Assembly: GCF_001293775.1 (NCBI RefSeq)
Contig: NZ_LGLN01000033.1
Span: 391,771 to 455,770, forward strand
From: Pseudomonas syringae pv. cilantro
Lineage (GTDB): Bacteria; Pseudomonadota; Gammaproteobacteria; Pseudomonadales; Pseudomonadaceae
Length of the DNA: 64,000 bases
Direction of reading: 5' to 3'
The notes beneath the pieces are model-generated. The model was not told where the DNA came from. It searched no databases and saw only the letters and a list, made by a program, of their open reading frames with translations. Numbering within the stretch: position 1 is the first letter of the stretch; each line of letters begins with the position of its first letter. The translations under genes were made by a program, and so were the position numbers. This document shows positions 1 to 8,229 of this stretch, piece by piece.

Positions 1-10
1 CGCAGAACCG

Positions 11-81
11 CTGTGTGACGCGCAGGCGCCACACAGAGGACGCAGAGCGTCCAGAACTGCATGCCGACGCCGAGCGTCGGC
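11..81. repeat. Multi-hairpin intergenic repeat
   Basis: Three perfect inverted repeats follow one another: CTGTGTG/CACACAG (11-17 and 30-36), GGACGC/GCGTCC (38-43 and 47-52) and GCCGACGC/GCGTCGGC (63-70 and 74-81). The last two have three-base loops (AGA, CGA). Such strings of small hairpins separated by a short AGAACTGCAT-like linker resemble the dispersed intergenic repeats common in P. syringae-group genomes; that link is from memory. No second copy was noticed in this window. It lies downstream of the minus-strand porin gene. Confidence 0.6.
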
Positions 82-125
82 ACGATAGTCAACCAATGCA
101 GGCCTGAGGGCACCAAGCGCGCAAC

Positions 126-163
126 AAAAAGCCCGCAACCATCACCGGTTGCAGGCTTTTTTT
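126..163 (-). terminator. Rho-independent terminator of the FadL-type porin gene
   Basis: AAAAAGCCcGCAACC (126-140) pairs with GGTTGCaGGCTTTTT (147-161) around a six-base loop. Tracts of A and T flank both sides, so it could work in both directions. It begins about 20 bases after the porin stop codon. Confidence 0.85.
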
Positions 164-181
164 CAGCCTTGCAGTTGTTTA

Positions 182-1456
182 TCAGAAACGATAAGTAACC
201 GAAGTGCCCAGGCCGTGCGCCGTGTTGCGGTAGTCGGCGCTGTACGACTGTTTGGTCGGGCTGCTGTCGCGGATCTTGGTTTCGTCTTCGCGCAGGTACG
301 AGTACGCCACATCGATGGTCAGCTCGTCACTCGGGCTCCAGCCAGCACCGAAGCTGATGATCTTGCGATCGCCAGTCGGGATGCGTGGAGAACGGTTGTT
401 ATTGTTGGTTGGCGACTGATCGACCGAGAAGCCAGTACGCAGCGTCCACTCTTTATTGACCTTGTACGAAGCACCGATGGCGTGAGCCCAGGTGTCATGC
501 CAGTTCTGCTCTTCGGTGATGGTGCCGATGCTTGGGGCCAATGGTGTGGGCACGCCGCTGTTTTCGACGGTAATGTCCTGCAGACGACTCCAGCGAGTCC
601 AGGTACTGCCTGCGTAGACAGTCCAGTTTTCATCAATTTTCTGGGTGACGGAGAGATCCACCGACTCAGGTGTCGAGATGTCCAGCGAAGCGTCGTATTT
701 CCGGCCGGAGAAACCGCCAAAGCCCGACCCCTCGATCTTGGTCTTGCCTTCAAGCTTGTAGTCGACCTTGGAATGGTAGGTCAGGCCCAGGCGCGTGGTA
801 TCAGTCGCCTGCACCAGAATGCCCGCATTGAAACCGATAGCAGTGTCATCGCCTTCGATCTTCACCTTGCCGTCATTGCGGCCAGGGCTTCGGGCGTTCA
901 GCGTAGCCGAGGTCAGCTCGCCATCAATGCGGTTGATGGTCGGGCCGAAACCGATGGAAACCTTGTCATTGAACGCGTAGCTGACAGTCGGTTGGAAAGT
1001 GACCACCTGGACGTGGCTCTTGTCACCCCAGTAGCGGCCTGCGAAGCCTTTTTCATAATCAGTGACCAGGCCGAACGGTACGTACACGCCCAGGCCGAAT
1101 GCCCAATGATCGTCGATAGGTTTTACGTAGTAGCCCATCGGCACGCCAACCACGGGAACCATGTCACCGTCGTTGCTGCCGCCGAAAGTGCCACGACCGT
1201 TGTCGATGTCGGTCTTGGCGATCACGGCTGCGGCGCCTACGCTGATTTGTTCGCGTTTGAGACGGGACATGCCGGCAGGGTTGCCAAACACAGTGCTGGC
1301 GTCATCAGCTGAAGAGGAGCGACCTGCGAAACCGGTGCCCATGCCGCTGATACTTTGTTCGTTGAGGGCGAAGCCGGCAGCGAGCAGTTGAGAAGATGCC
1401 AGACCCAGAGCGAGCCCAAGCGTTGTCCGGTTAAGTGTTTTTGTCATTATTTTCAT
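182..1456 (-). CDS. fadL: FadL/OmpP1/TodX family outer membrane porin
   Basis: A 424-residue outer membrane beta-barrel of the FadL family, which passes long-chain fatty acids or other hydrophobic compounds. A signal peptide (about residues 1-27, cleavage after LLA) precedes the typical mature start AGFALNEQSISGMG and the plug-region motif NPAGMSRL. The protein ends in a hydrophobic-aromatic residue (VTYRF), the usual barrel-assembly signal. The AAGGAG ribosome site at about 1465-1470 fits the ATG at 1456; an in-frame ATG at 1447 is an alternative. The gene stands alone between two terminators. A TTGT-N3-ACAA palindrome lies about 90 bases upstream (1546-1556), so GntR/FadR-type control is possible. 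The natural substrate cannot be told from sequence. Confidence 0.88.
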   Translation of the reverse strand: MKIMTKTLNRTTLGLALGLASSQLLAAGFALNEQSISGMGTGFAGRSSSADDASTVFGNPAGMSRLKREQISVGAAAVIAKTDIDNGRGTFGGSNDGDMVPVVGVPMGYYVKPIDDHWAFGLGVYVPFGLVTDYEKGFAGRYWGDKSHVQVVTFQPTVSYAFNDKVSIGFGPTINRIDGELTSATLNARSPGRNDGKVKIEGDDTAIGFNAGILVQATDTTRLGLTYHSKVDYKLEGKTKIEGSGFGGFSGRKYDASLDISTPESVDLSVTQKIDENWTVYAGSTWTRWSRLQDITVENSGVPTPLAPSIGTITEEQNWHDTWAHAIGASYKVNKEWTLRTGFSVDQSPTNNNNRSPRIPTGDRKIISFGAGWSPSDELTIDVAYSYLREDETKIRDSSPTKQSYSADYRNTAHGLGTSVTYRF

Positions 1457-1545
1457 TATTAGAACTCCTTGTTGTTCACCGCTGGAAAATTACCAACATT
1501 TTCGATGGTGCGCTATAGCCTGAGGAGCCCGATTTAGAGCTATTC

Positions 1546-1556
1546 TTGTAGGACAA
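1546..1556. promoter_or_regulatory. FadR-type (GntR family) operator candidate upstream of fadL
   Basis: TTGTAGGACAA is a perfect palindrome of the form TTGT-N3-ACAA, which fits the general FadR-subfamily consensus TNGT-N(0-3)-ACNA. The same 13-mer (CTTGTAGGACAAT) occurs inverted at 42346-42358 before the serine transporter gene. It sits about 90 bases before the porin start. The regulator is unknown. Confidence 0.5.
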
Positions 1557-1643
1557 TCCCGATAGTGCAGTAGGAATTTTATTTTCGGCGAAGTTCTGGT
1601 GTGGATGCGTCAGCTGGTTCAGTCATTAAAAGAACGCACAATA

Positions 1644-1673
1644 AAAAGCCCCGCCTTGCAGGGCGGGGCTTTT
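1644..1673 (-). terminator. Rho-independent terminator after the 72-residue hypothetical gene
   Basis: AAAAGCCCCGCC (1644-1655) and GGCGGGGCTTTT (1662-1673) form a 12-base perfect stem with loop TTGCAG. It lies 30 bases beyond the stop codon of the minus-strand gene at 1704-1922 and is symmetrical. Confidence 0.85.
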
Positions 1674-1703
1674 CAGTCGCGTGCGTTCAGAACATCACCG
1701 CTG

Positions 1704-1922
1704 TCAGGCAACGAGTGCCTGACGAGTACGCTCGATCACGGCCTGCAGCGGCTCTGCGCTTGCATACTGATCGGGGTACAGGCGTTCGCTGTGACGAGCG
1801 ATGCCGTGTTCGTTGACAATAGTGAAACTGAAGCAGCCTTTGCGAGCAGCCATTATCAGGCAGTTCATTGGGGCAAACGCGTGGGTAAGCGTGTGGATAG
1901 CGTGTTGAGTTTGAGTGTTCAT
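1704..1922 (-). CDS. Small hypothetical protein, 72 residues
   Basis: The protein starts MNTQTQHAIHTLTHAFAPMN and ends in a helical stretch IERTRQALVA. The ATG at 1922 is preferred over upstream in-frame starts because an AGGAA ribosome site lies 12 bases upstream and a strong terminator follows the stop. It has no signal peptide or membrane segment, and the middle (CFSFTIVNEHGIARHSERLY) looks like a beta hairpin. I do not recognise the family. Similar short cytosolic proteins of unknown role are common in Pseudomonas. Confidence 0.6.
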   Translation of the reverse strand: MNTQTQHAIHTLTHAFAPMNCLIMAARKGCFSFTIVNEHGIARHSERLYPDQYASAEPLQAVIERTRQALVA

Positions 1923-2404
1923 AATCAAGGTGTTCCTGAAGCAACACGGAACAATACCGTGCATAAATAAAGATTCCAGTAAACGCGGGCCGACATTTGA
2001 TATAAAAGCCTGGCTGGGCGGAGAACCTGACTGGAACAAAGACAGGCAGTTTAAGCGCACTTTTATCGTATGGCGCTCTTGCTGACCGGTAGGTACTTAG
2101 GAGGGCAGGCAACACAACAGGAGCAAAGGTTCGACGCTCCGGGTGAAGATCCTGATCAATTGCAGGCTGGTTGAAGCAGGCCATGAGCGCCGTGTCTACA
2201 CTGTCACCTGACTGGGTGGATCAGTGCGAAAGGTTCATGCCTGGAAACCATCGAGGTGGTCGATCCCTTGTTGCCAACATTCTCGTCGCATGGAGGAGTG
2301 TCTGTCGGGGGACGTGTCGACCGGAATTGATTTTTCAGCTTGGTACTAACGGCGGCAATGTTATCTGCGCTGTTCGATCATTGCAAGAGGCGCATGAAAT
2401 AAAT
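1923..2404. other. Intergenic stretch without a recognised gene
   Basis: About 480 bases between two minus-strand genes. Several open frames cross it on both strands, but none has a ribosome site and a plausible protein. It probably carries the promoter of the 72-residue gene; no clear operator or RNA structure was seen. Confidence 0.5.
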
Positions 2405-2710
2405 TTACCAGTGCCCGGCCAGTCGGTAGGTAAGCACCGTCGCAGATGCGACCATCGAGCATCCCAGCACGTAGGCAGCGATGGTCAGGTGCAGCGGGTG
2501 TCGATCTCTGATAGCGCGCATGATGTCACCGGACTCGTTGATACGCCCTTTGCTCAGGCCGCTGCAGATGATCAGCATCAGAGCGATGGCAGACAACAGC
2601 ACGGTATAGGCAAAGACGCCGCCGTCCGGTGGGGGCAGAACGATGCTTGTTGCCAGGGCGATGAAGCAGACGGCCATCAGCAGCAAGAAGAATTTCGATA
2701 TCTCCTTCAT
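2405..2710 (-). CDS. Small inner membrane protein, 101 residues, unknown function
   Basis: The product has a basic N-terminus (MKEISK) and three likely membrane helices at about residues 7-25, 33-50 and 76-95, with a charged loop (residues 53-70, rich in Arg, Asp and His). AAAGGG lies five to six bases before the ATG at 2710, which supports this start. No known domain is recognised. It stands alone; the next gene (rmuC) is on the other strand 620 bases away. A bacteriocin-immunity or stress-membrane role cannot be excluded, but nothing in the sequence shows one. Confidence 0.6.
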   Translation of the reverse strand: MKEISKFFLLLMAVCFIALATSIVLPPPDGGVFAYTVLLSAIALMLIICSGLSKGRINESGDIMRAIRDRHPLHLTIAAYVLGCSMVASATVLTYRLAGHW

Positions 2711-3332
2711 GGATCCCTTTACTGAATCGATAGTGACTGGCGATAAAGCCTTCAGGCACGCCTTTTTCTAATTTTTCGCCTTAACGACTTCCACGGCTGG
2801 CGCGGAGTATGAAACAGGCGAGTGCAGAATGGAATTTACTGTTGCCAAAACAGAGCTGTGGGCCGCGTATTCATTGAGAATTCGACGCAATTGAGCCATT
2901 TTGTGCAAGTGCGTGAAATGCCTGGAAAAAGCCCCGGCGGTGAATTGTGCACATTAGCTTCACAAGCTGCCACATCACTGTCACAAGCGTGGCTAAGGGT
3001 TTGATTTATGATGGTGAATTATTAAGTCAATGAAAAACATCGTTTTTTTTAGCTGGTGAAAAAATCGTCAGTTTGAGTGCAGGCCCCATCCCGTCTACGT
3101 TTGCGGAGGTTAAAGGGGGGTTGTCCACTGAGTTATCCACAGCTTCTGTGGATTGTCCCGAATCAAATGTCCCCAAAATGGGGGCTGTGCGTGGCAGTGA
3201 AAGCGCGTAGAATCCGATCCCCCGATTTGCTCCCGCCTGTGATCTCGCCTCGCCTGAGAGGCTGTTTCTGCTGCACTATCCACGCTTTCATCACACTGCC
3301 GCTGGCGCCGATTCAGCCTGCATGGAGTCTTT
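2711..3332. other. Long divergent intergenic region upstream of rmuC
   Basis: About 620 bases between the small membrane protein gene and rmuC. The part around 3010-3065 is AT-rich and may hold promoters. A cluster of DnaA-box-like sequences lies at 3121-3155. No convincing ORF was found. Confidence 0.5.
3121..3155. promoter_or_regulatory. Cluster of DnaA-box-like sequences
   Basis: A perfect DnaA box TTATCCACA is at 3133-3141. It is preceded by the near match TTGTCCACT (3121-3129) and followed on the other strand by CAATCCACA (read from TGTGGATTG at 3147-3155). The inner part ATCCACAGCTTCTGTGGAT (3135-3153) is an inverted repeat. A DnaA-responsive control site is possible; chance occurrence is not excluded. 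Confidence 0.4.
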
Positions 3333-4811
3333 ATGGCACTGGACCTCAACAGCCTGTTACTGGGGCTTGCCGCATCAGGATTGCCATTGTTGGCACTGCT
3401 CTGGCACATGCAGCGGCGTCTGGCGCTGCGTCAGGCCGAGAGCGCCTTGCTGGACGAGCGCCTGAGCATGGCGCAGATGGCCCAGGAAGGTCTTAACGCG
3501 CAACTGGATGCCTGCCGTGATGAGGTCAGCGATCTGGGGCAGGCCAATTCCGCCAAGCAGGCTGATCTTGCCGCGCTGCGCCGTGAAGTCGAATTGCTGC
3601 GCGAGGAAAGCGACAATGCCCGCGAAATGGCCCAGGGCTGGGCTGTCGAGCGTGCCGGCAGAGAAGCCGAGCTGCGTCGCCTGGATGCCCAATGTGCAGC
3701 GCTGAGCGCCGAGCTGCGGGAGCAACAGGATAGCCATCAGCAACGCCTTAACGATTTGCAAGGCTCACGGGACGAGTTGCGTGCGCAGTTTGCGGAACTG
3801 GCAGGCAAGATTTTCGACGAGCGCGAACAACGGTTCGCCGAGACCAGCCAGCAACAACTGGGGCAACTACTCACGCCGCTCAAGGAGCGCATCCAGTCGT
3901 TCGAAAAGCGCGTCGAAGAAAGCTATCAGAACGAGGCGCGTGAGCGTTTTTCGCTGGCCAGGGAGCTCGAGCGTCTGCAGCAACTGAATCTGCGCCTGAG
4001 CGATGAGGCCACCAACCTGACCCGCGCGCTCAAAGGGCAGAAAACCCAGGGCAACTGGGGGGAGCTGATTCTGGAGCGGGTGCTTGAGCATGCCGGGCTG
4101 GAAAAGGGGCGTGAGTATCAGACCCAGGTCAACCTCAAGGGGCCGGATGGCGAGCGGTTTCAGCCAGACGTGTTGATCATGTTGCCGGGCGACAAGCAGG
4201 TGGTCGTCGATGCCAAGGTCAGCCTGACCGCTTACCAGCAATATGTGTCGGCCGACGATGACGTGATTGGTCAGGCGGCGCTGAAACAGCACGTATTGTC
4301 GCTGCGCAATCACGTCAAAGGTCTTTCCGGCAAGGATTACAAGCGTCTGGAAGGGCTGCACAGCCTGGATTTCGTTTTGCTGTTCGTGCCCATTGAAGCC
4401 GCTTTTTCGGCGGCATTGCAGGCTGAGCCCAATCTGTTTCAGGAGGCGTTCGACCGCAATATCGTGATTGTCAGCCCGACCACGTTGCTGGCGACCTTGC
4501 GCGTCATCGACAGCCTCTGGAAGCAGGAACGACAGAGTCAGAACGCCCGGGAAATCGCCGAGCGCGCAGGCTGGCTGTACGACAAGTTCGTGCTGTTCAT
4601 TCAGGATCTGGACGAGGTGGGTAACCGCTTGCAGCAACTGGACAAAGCTTATTCGGCGGCGCGCAACAAGCTGACCGAAGGGCGCGGCAATCTGATCAGT
4701 CGTAGCGAACAGCTCAAGTTGCTGGGCGCGCGTGCCAGCAAGAGCCTGCCTGCCGACTTGCTGGAAAGAGCGATGACCGATGGAGAAGGGCTGATTCGCC
4801 AGCCAGAGTGA
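3333..4811 (+). CDS. rmuC: DNA recombination protein RmuC
   Basis: A 492-residue RmuC family protein. A short N-terminal membrane anchor (residues 5-25) is followed by a long Ala/Glu/Arg-rich coiled coil (about residues 30-200) and then the conserved nuclease-like domain (about 220-450), which carries GNWGELILERVLEHAGL, PDVLIMLPG and VVVDAKVSLTAY. The last two hold the Asp and Asp-x-Lys pattern of the PD-(D/E)XK fold. RmuC limits inversions at short inverted repeats and also restricts recombination of foreign DNA. The start at 3333 follows GGAGT. A small hairpin just past the stop (ACGCC/GGCGT, about 4811-4825) may end transcription. It appears complete. Confidence 0.93.
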   Translation: MALDLNSLLLGLAASGLPLLALLWHMQRRLALRQAESALLDERLSMAQMAQEGLNAQLDACRDEVSDLGQANSAKQADLAALRREVELLREESDNAREMAQGWAVERAGREAELRRLDAQCAALSAELREQQDSHQQRLNDLQGSRDELRAQFAELAGKIFDEREQRFAETSQQQLGQLLTPLKERIQSFEKRVEESYQNEARERFSLARELERLQQLNLRLSDEATNLTRALKGQKTQGNWGELILERVLEHAGLEKGREYQTQVNLKGPDGERFQPDVLIMLPGDKQVVVDAKVSLTAYQQYVSADDDVIGQAALKQHVLSLRNHVKGLSGKDYKRLEGLHSLDFVLLFVPIEAAFSAALQAEPNLFQEAFDRNIVIVSPTTLLATLRVIDSLWKQERQSQNAREIAERAGWLYDKFVLFIQDLDEVGNRLQQLDKAYSAARNKLTEGRGNLISRSEQLKLLGARASKSLPADLLERAMTDGEGLIRQPE

Positions 4812-5011
4812 CGCCTTCGAGGCGTTGGTGTAATGTCCGGTAACAGGCCGTCCGTCGTAAAGACTAGAAGCGGCCCTGCACAAATGTCACATTGGCTGCA
4901 TCGGAAAAATTGTTTTCCGTGTCACTCGGCTAACGGTTCATTTGCTTCTATGATCTATTAGTGAGTAATGAGTACAGATTGACTGCCGGGTTTTTCCCTC
5001 AAGGGGGCTTT

Positions 5012-5134
5012 ATGAATAGCAAGTTGCAAGAGTGGCTCCATGATCTGGGCGTTGCGCTGGGTCTTATCGAACGACCTAAACTGCAACCCATTCCGGTTCG
5101 TGCCGACGATAACCGTCGTCGCCCACGCCGCTAA
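5012..5134 (+). CDS. Conserved 40-residue micro-protein (PA1414-like)
   Basis: The ORF encodes MNSKLQEWLHDLGVALGLIE followed by a Pro/Arg-rich tail ending RRRPRR. AAGGGGG ends four to five bases before the ATG. The first 20 residues form an amphipathic helix and the tail is strongly basic. From memory it resembles the small Pseudomonas proteins named PA1414 family; in P. aeruginosa that transcript is the low-oxygen-induced regulatory RNA SicX. I see no Anr box (TTGAT-N4-ATCAA) upstream here, so the same regulation is not shown. A possible -10 box TATGAT is at 4949-4954. The transcript may matter more than the peptide. Confidence 0.6.
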   Translation: MNSKLQEWLHDLGVALGLIERPKLQPIPVRADDNRRRPRR

Positions 5135-5255
5135 GCGTTTCGCTTCACCCTGTTGACTGGGGGCGCATGCTTAGTCACCTCAAGTATCGCAGCGGGGCGT
5201 AAAGGACGTCCCGGCAGTAGACGTTTACTCAATGCCGATGCCTCGGCCTTGCTCC

Positions 5256-5537
5256 TTACCGGCTTTTCTTGCCCTCGTTCGATTGTGTCTCTCGTTCCGA
5301 TTCCCGCCCCAGCAACAGAATCATGTCGACTACCATGGTCAGTGCGGTGGTTTGCGTTGTCATGAAGTCAGGGAACGTGAAACCGAACTTTTCTCCCAGG
5401 GTGCCGAGCAGCTTCTCGATGTCTTCGTCATCCAGAACCAGGTCCTCAAACGTGGCTTCTTCGCGAATTTCGGATTTGTCCACCAGGATGATGCCCAGCG
5501 TGTCAAACACACTCTGTTTAATTGCCGCGCGATTCAT
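5256..5537 (-). CDS. Acyl carrier protein-like protein lacking the phosphopantetheine serine
   Basis: The 93-residue protein has the length and four-helix pattern of an acyl carrier protein: an N-terminal helix (1-17), EATFEDLVLDDEDIEKLL before and at helix II, then FGFTFPD and a C-terminal helix. In normal carriers the motif is DSL, with the serine taking 4'-phosphopantetheine. Here the aligned position is Asp37 (LDDEDI) and there is no nearby serine, so it should not carry acyl groups. It may act as a protein-binding scaffold or regulator. The Arg/Lys/Glu-rich tail (about residues 78-93) is not typical. It stands alone, not next to fatty-acid or polyketide genes. Confidence 0.7.
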   Translation of the reverse strand: MNRAAIKQSVFDTLGIILVDKSEIREEATFEDLVLDDEDIEKLLGTLGEKFGFTFPDFMTTQTTALTMVVDMILLLGRESERETQSNEGKKSR

Positions 5538-5777
5538 GAGTACTCCTGATAGTGATCTTCAGGATTAGGCAGGCGTACATCATGTCACCAGCTTGGACCG
5601 TTCAGATTAGTTCAAATAGGCGGCACGACCCGGGATGACAGGGGCGCAAGTGTGTGAAGTTGTTTAAACTGCGCGATTGTTCGACAGGCGGTGGCTGCAC
5701 GAGCCGCTCGCCATCCCCGCTGCTGATGCGGATCTTCGCTGTTGACCCTTGCCGCAGGGCTGCCCGAGAGAGAATCG

Positions 5778-6371
5778 ATGTCCCGTGCCCGCTGTGAACG
5801 TTGTCTGCGCCCGACTGCCTATTGTCTGTGCGCATTGATCCCGCAATTGGGCAGTCGCACCCGCGTGCTTATCCTGCAACATCCCGGTGAGGTCAATCAC
5901 GCGCTGAACACGGCGCGGCTGGCCGCGTTGGGGCTGCTCAACGCAGAGTTGCGCATAGGTGAGGTATTCGACGATCTGCACACGCTGTTGAACCCGCCTG
6001 GCTATCAGCCGCGATTGCTGTTTCCCGGCGAAACTGCCGAAACACTCACGCCTTATGCCGGTGAGTCGCTGCCGATGCTGCTGGTCGTGCCGGATGGCAC
6101 CTGGCGCAAAGTGCGAAAAATGCTGCACCTCAACCCGTTGCTGGCGGCATTGCCGCGCGTCAGCCTGAGTGACGTGCCGGCGTCGCGTTATCGGTTGCGC
6201 AAAGCGCCGGGGCCGGATGCGTTGTCGACGCTGGAGGCGATCGTGCATGCCTTGCAAGCGCTGGAAGCATCGAGTTCCTTCGACGCGCTGCTTGAGCCCT
6301 TCGATGCCTTGATCGAGGGCCAGATTCAAGCGATGGGCAGCGAAACGTATCAACGTAATCACGGCGGTTGA
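5778..6371 (+). CDS. DTW domain tRNA-uridine aminocarboxypropyltransferase (YfiP/TapT type)
   Basis: A 197-residue DTW-domain protein. The family transfers the aminocarboxypropyl group of S-adenosylmethionine to tRNA uridine (acp3U); E. coli YfiP/TapT modifies U47. The N-terminus carries a likely zinc site CERCLRPTAYCLC, then RVLILQHPGE, and the family signature DGTWRKVRKM at about residue 105, followed by SRYRLRKAP. The ATG at 5778 is chosen because GAGAG precedes it and the protein then begins just before the Cys cluster; an upstream in-frame ATG at 5742 lacks this. The gene is monocistronic. Substrate position is inferred from the family only. Confidence 0.82.
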   Translation: MSRARCERCLRPTAYCLCALIPQLGSRTRVLILQHPGEVNHALNTARLAALGLLNAELRIGEVFDDLHTLLNPPGYQPRLLFPGETAETLTPYAGESLPMLLVVPDGTWRKVRKMLHLNPLLAALPRVSLSDVPASRYRLRKAPGPDALSTLEAIVHALQALEASSSFDALLEPFDALIEGQIQAMGSETYQRNHGG

Positions 6372-6573
6372 GCGGCGGTAACACAATTTGCGGCATTAAC
6401 CGCGCCCGGTTGTGGCTATCGCTTTCCTGCATTGCACCTTAGGCAAAGTGGCTACACTCGGTGATGCTGCGTTAAAAACAGGCTCGTGCGCGAGTCCGAT
6501 CGGAATGCTCATTTACAACCAGTAGAGTCGGGCGCGACCCCGGCCGTTCCTTGCCTGACCTTCGCTCGCCGAC

Positions 6574-6588
6574 TTTTCGTACAGAGCC
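6574..6588. repeat. 15-base half-copy of the inverted repeat found before efp
   Basis: TTTTCGTACAGAGCC is identical to the reverse complement of 46348-46362. The partner arm is missing here. It lies 40 bases upstream of the DMT transporter start. It could be the end of a decayed mobile element or a shared control sequence. Confidence 0.4.
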
Positions 6589-6627
6589 TAAAATGATGCT
6601 GTCGTTCCACTTCTCACGGGATTTCCG

Positions 6628-7587
6628 ATGCATATTTCTTCTGGTCGCCGGGCCTATGGGCTGTGTCTGTCGCTTCTGACTGCGCTGCTCTGGGGCATTT
6701 TGCCTATCAAGCTCAAGCAGGTTTTGCAGGTGATGGATCCGGTGACTGTCACCTGGTTTCGGCTTCTGGTCTCTGGCGCTTTGTTATTCGTCTGGCTGGC
6801 TTCGGCCAAGCGTCTGCCCAGTTTCAAGGTGCTGGGTCGCAAGGGCAAAATACTGGTGCTGCTGGCGGTGTTCGGGCTGGTCGGCAACTACGTGCTGTAC
6901 CTGATCGGCTTGCGCCTGCTGAGCCCGGGCACCACGCAATTGCTGGTCCAGGTCGGGCCGATTTTTCTGTTGATCGGCAGTATCTTTCTGTTCAAGGAGC
7001 GCTTCAGCGTGGGGCAGGGCATCGGCCTGCTGGTGCTGTTGATCGGCTTCGGGTTGTTTTTCAATCAGCGTCTGGTCGAACTGTTCACCTCGCTGGGTGA
7101 TTACACCCTCGGGGTGCTGGTTGTGCTGCTGGCGTCGACCATCTGGACGTTTTACGGGTTGAGCCAGAAACAGTTGCTGACCGTATGGAATTCGCTGCAG
7201 GTCATGATGGTGATCTACCTGTTCTGCGCCTTGCTGCTCACGCCGTGGGCACACCCTGCCGAGGCCTTGTCGCTGAGCCCGTTGCAGGGCTGGTTGCTGC
7301 TGGCCTGCTGCCTGAATACGCTGGTCGCTTATGGCGCGTTCGCCGAGGCTCTGGCGCATTGGGAAGCGTCGCGGGTCAGTGCCACGCTCGCTTTGACACC
7401 TCTGGTCACGCTGGCGGCTGTGGCGTGCGCCGCCTGGTTATGGCCGGATTATGTGCAGGCCGAAGAGCTGAATGTACTGGGTTATGGTGGGGCGCTGCTG
7501 GTGGTTTTGGGGTCAGCACTGACCGCGCTCGGGCCTTCGCTGATTGCCGGGCTGCGGGCGCGCAAGGCGAGGCTGGCCCAGGCCTGA
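6628..7587 (+). CDS. DMT superfamily (EamA) transporter
   Basis: A 319-residue inner membrane protein with about ten hydrophobic helices in two repeated halves, as expected for EamA/RhaT-type drug/metabolite transporters. The first half contains LLWGILPIKLKQ and TVTWFRLLVSG, a typical EamA pattern; the second half starts near residue 160 (VLLASTIWTFYGLSQKQLL). Such proteins often export amino acids or other metabolites; the substrate cannot be predicted here. The protein ends in a basic cytoplasmic tail (RARKARLAQA). It converges on the oxidoreductase gene at 7615, with only 27 bases between them. Confidence 0.85.
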   Translation: MHISSGRRAYGLCLSLLTALLWGILPIKLKQVLQVMDPVTVTWFRLLVSGALLFVWLASAKRLPSFKVLGRKGKILVLLAVFGLVGNYVLYLIGLRLLSPGTTQLLVQVGPIFLLIGSIFLFKERFSVGQGIGLLVLLIGFGLFFNQRLVELFTSLGDYTLGVLVVLLASTIWTFYGLSQKQLLTVWNSLQVMMVIYLFCALLLTPWAHPAEALSLSPLQGWLLLACCLNTLVAYGAFAEALAHWEASRVSATLALTPLVTLAAVACAAWLWPDYVQAEELNVLGYGGALLVVLGSALTALGPSLIAGLRARKARLAQA

Positions 7588-7614
7588 CGGCTTGTGTTCA
7601 ACGTTGAATGAACG

Positions 7615-8229
7615 TCAGCGTTTGCCCAGCCTCTGTGCTTGCAAAATCCACTCCTGACGCTGTTGCTCGGTAGCACTGTGCACCGGGGCGAACTCGGTCA
7701 GGCGTTTGGTCTTTATTCCGCAGAACCCGAGAATGGTGCGGACCATCTGGCGGTGCGCAGGTGCGCCGTATATCCAGTGAAAGTAGCGGGCGGGCGTGTC
7801 CATGGCGACCAGCAATTCCGCGGTGCGGCCCTTGAGCAGCTCATTGGAAGCATGCTTGCGGCCGTGGGTCTTGAACGCAAAACCGGGCATCAGCACCCGG
7901 TCGAAGAAGCCTGTCAGCAGGGCAGGCAGGCCACCCCACCAGACGGGATAGATGAACACCAGATGTTCCGCCCAGTGAATCTGGCGCTGGGCGTCGAGCA
8001 GGTCGGCTTCCAGGGTCTGCGTCTGGCCGTAGCCGTGGTGCAGAATCGGGTCGAAATCCAGTTCGCCCAGTTTGATGATCCGCACCACATGGCCTTCGCC
8101 CCGCGCCGCCTGCGCATAGGCGTCACCCAAGGCGTGACAAAAACTGATGGCTTTCGGCGTGCCGTACACCATCAGGATTCGTTTGCCATTGCCTTCCAGT
8201 GGCGTTGCGCCGCTTTTGGCATCAGCCAT
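7615..8229 (-). CDS. NAD(P)H-dependent flavin oxidoreductase (flavodoxin_2 family)
   Basis: A 204-residue protein of the flavodoxin-like NAD(P)H quinone reductase family (MdaB/KefF/NQO relatives). The N-terminal beta strand ILMVYGTP begins the FMN-binding site, and [19 protein letters not shown] at about residues 93-111 is the family signature for flavin and dimer contact. Such enzymes perform two-electron reduction of quinones or nitro compounds. The ATG at 8229 overlaps the fumC stop by eight bases, so translation is probably coupled to fumC. A longer N-terminal extension is possible but has no ribosome site. Same order as in P. aeruginosa beside fumC2. Confidence 0.82.
   Translation of the reverse strand: MADAKSGATPLEGNGKRILMVYGTPKAISFCHALGDAYAQAARGEGHVVRIIKLGELDFDPILHHGYGQTQTLEADLLDAQRQIHWAEHLVFIYPVWWGGLPALLTGFFDRVLMPGFAFKTHGRKHASNELLKGRTAELLVAMDTPARYFHWIYGAPAHRQMVRTILGFCGIKTKRLTEFAPVHSATEQQRQEWILQAQRLGKR

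Noticed and set aside
2171-2725. 184-codon plus-strand frame
   Set aside because: It runs antisense to the better supported small membrane protein gene (2405-2710), has no ribosome site, and its sequence is rich in Gln/His/Gly as in shadow frames.
4812-5011. Anr box before the 40-residue micro-protein
   Set aside because: No TTGAT-N4-ATCAA sequence with acceptable match was found.
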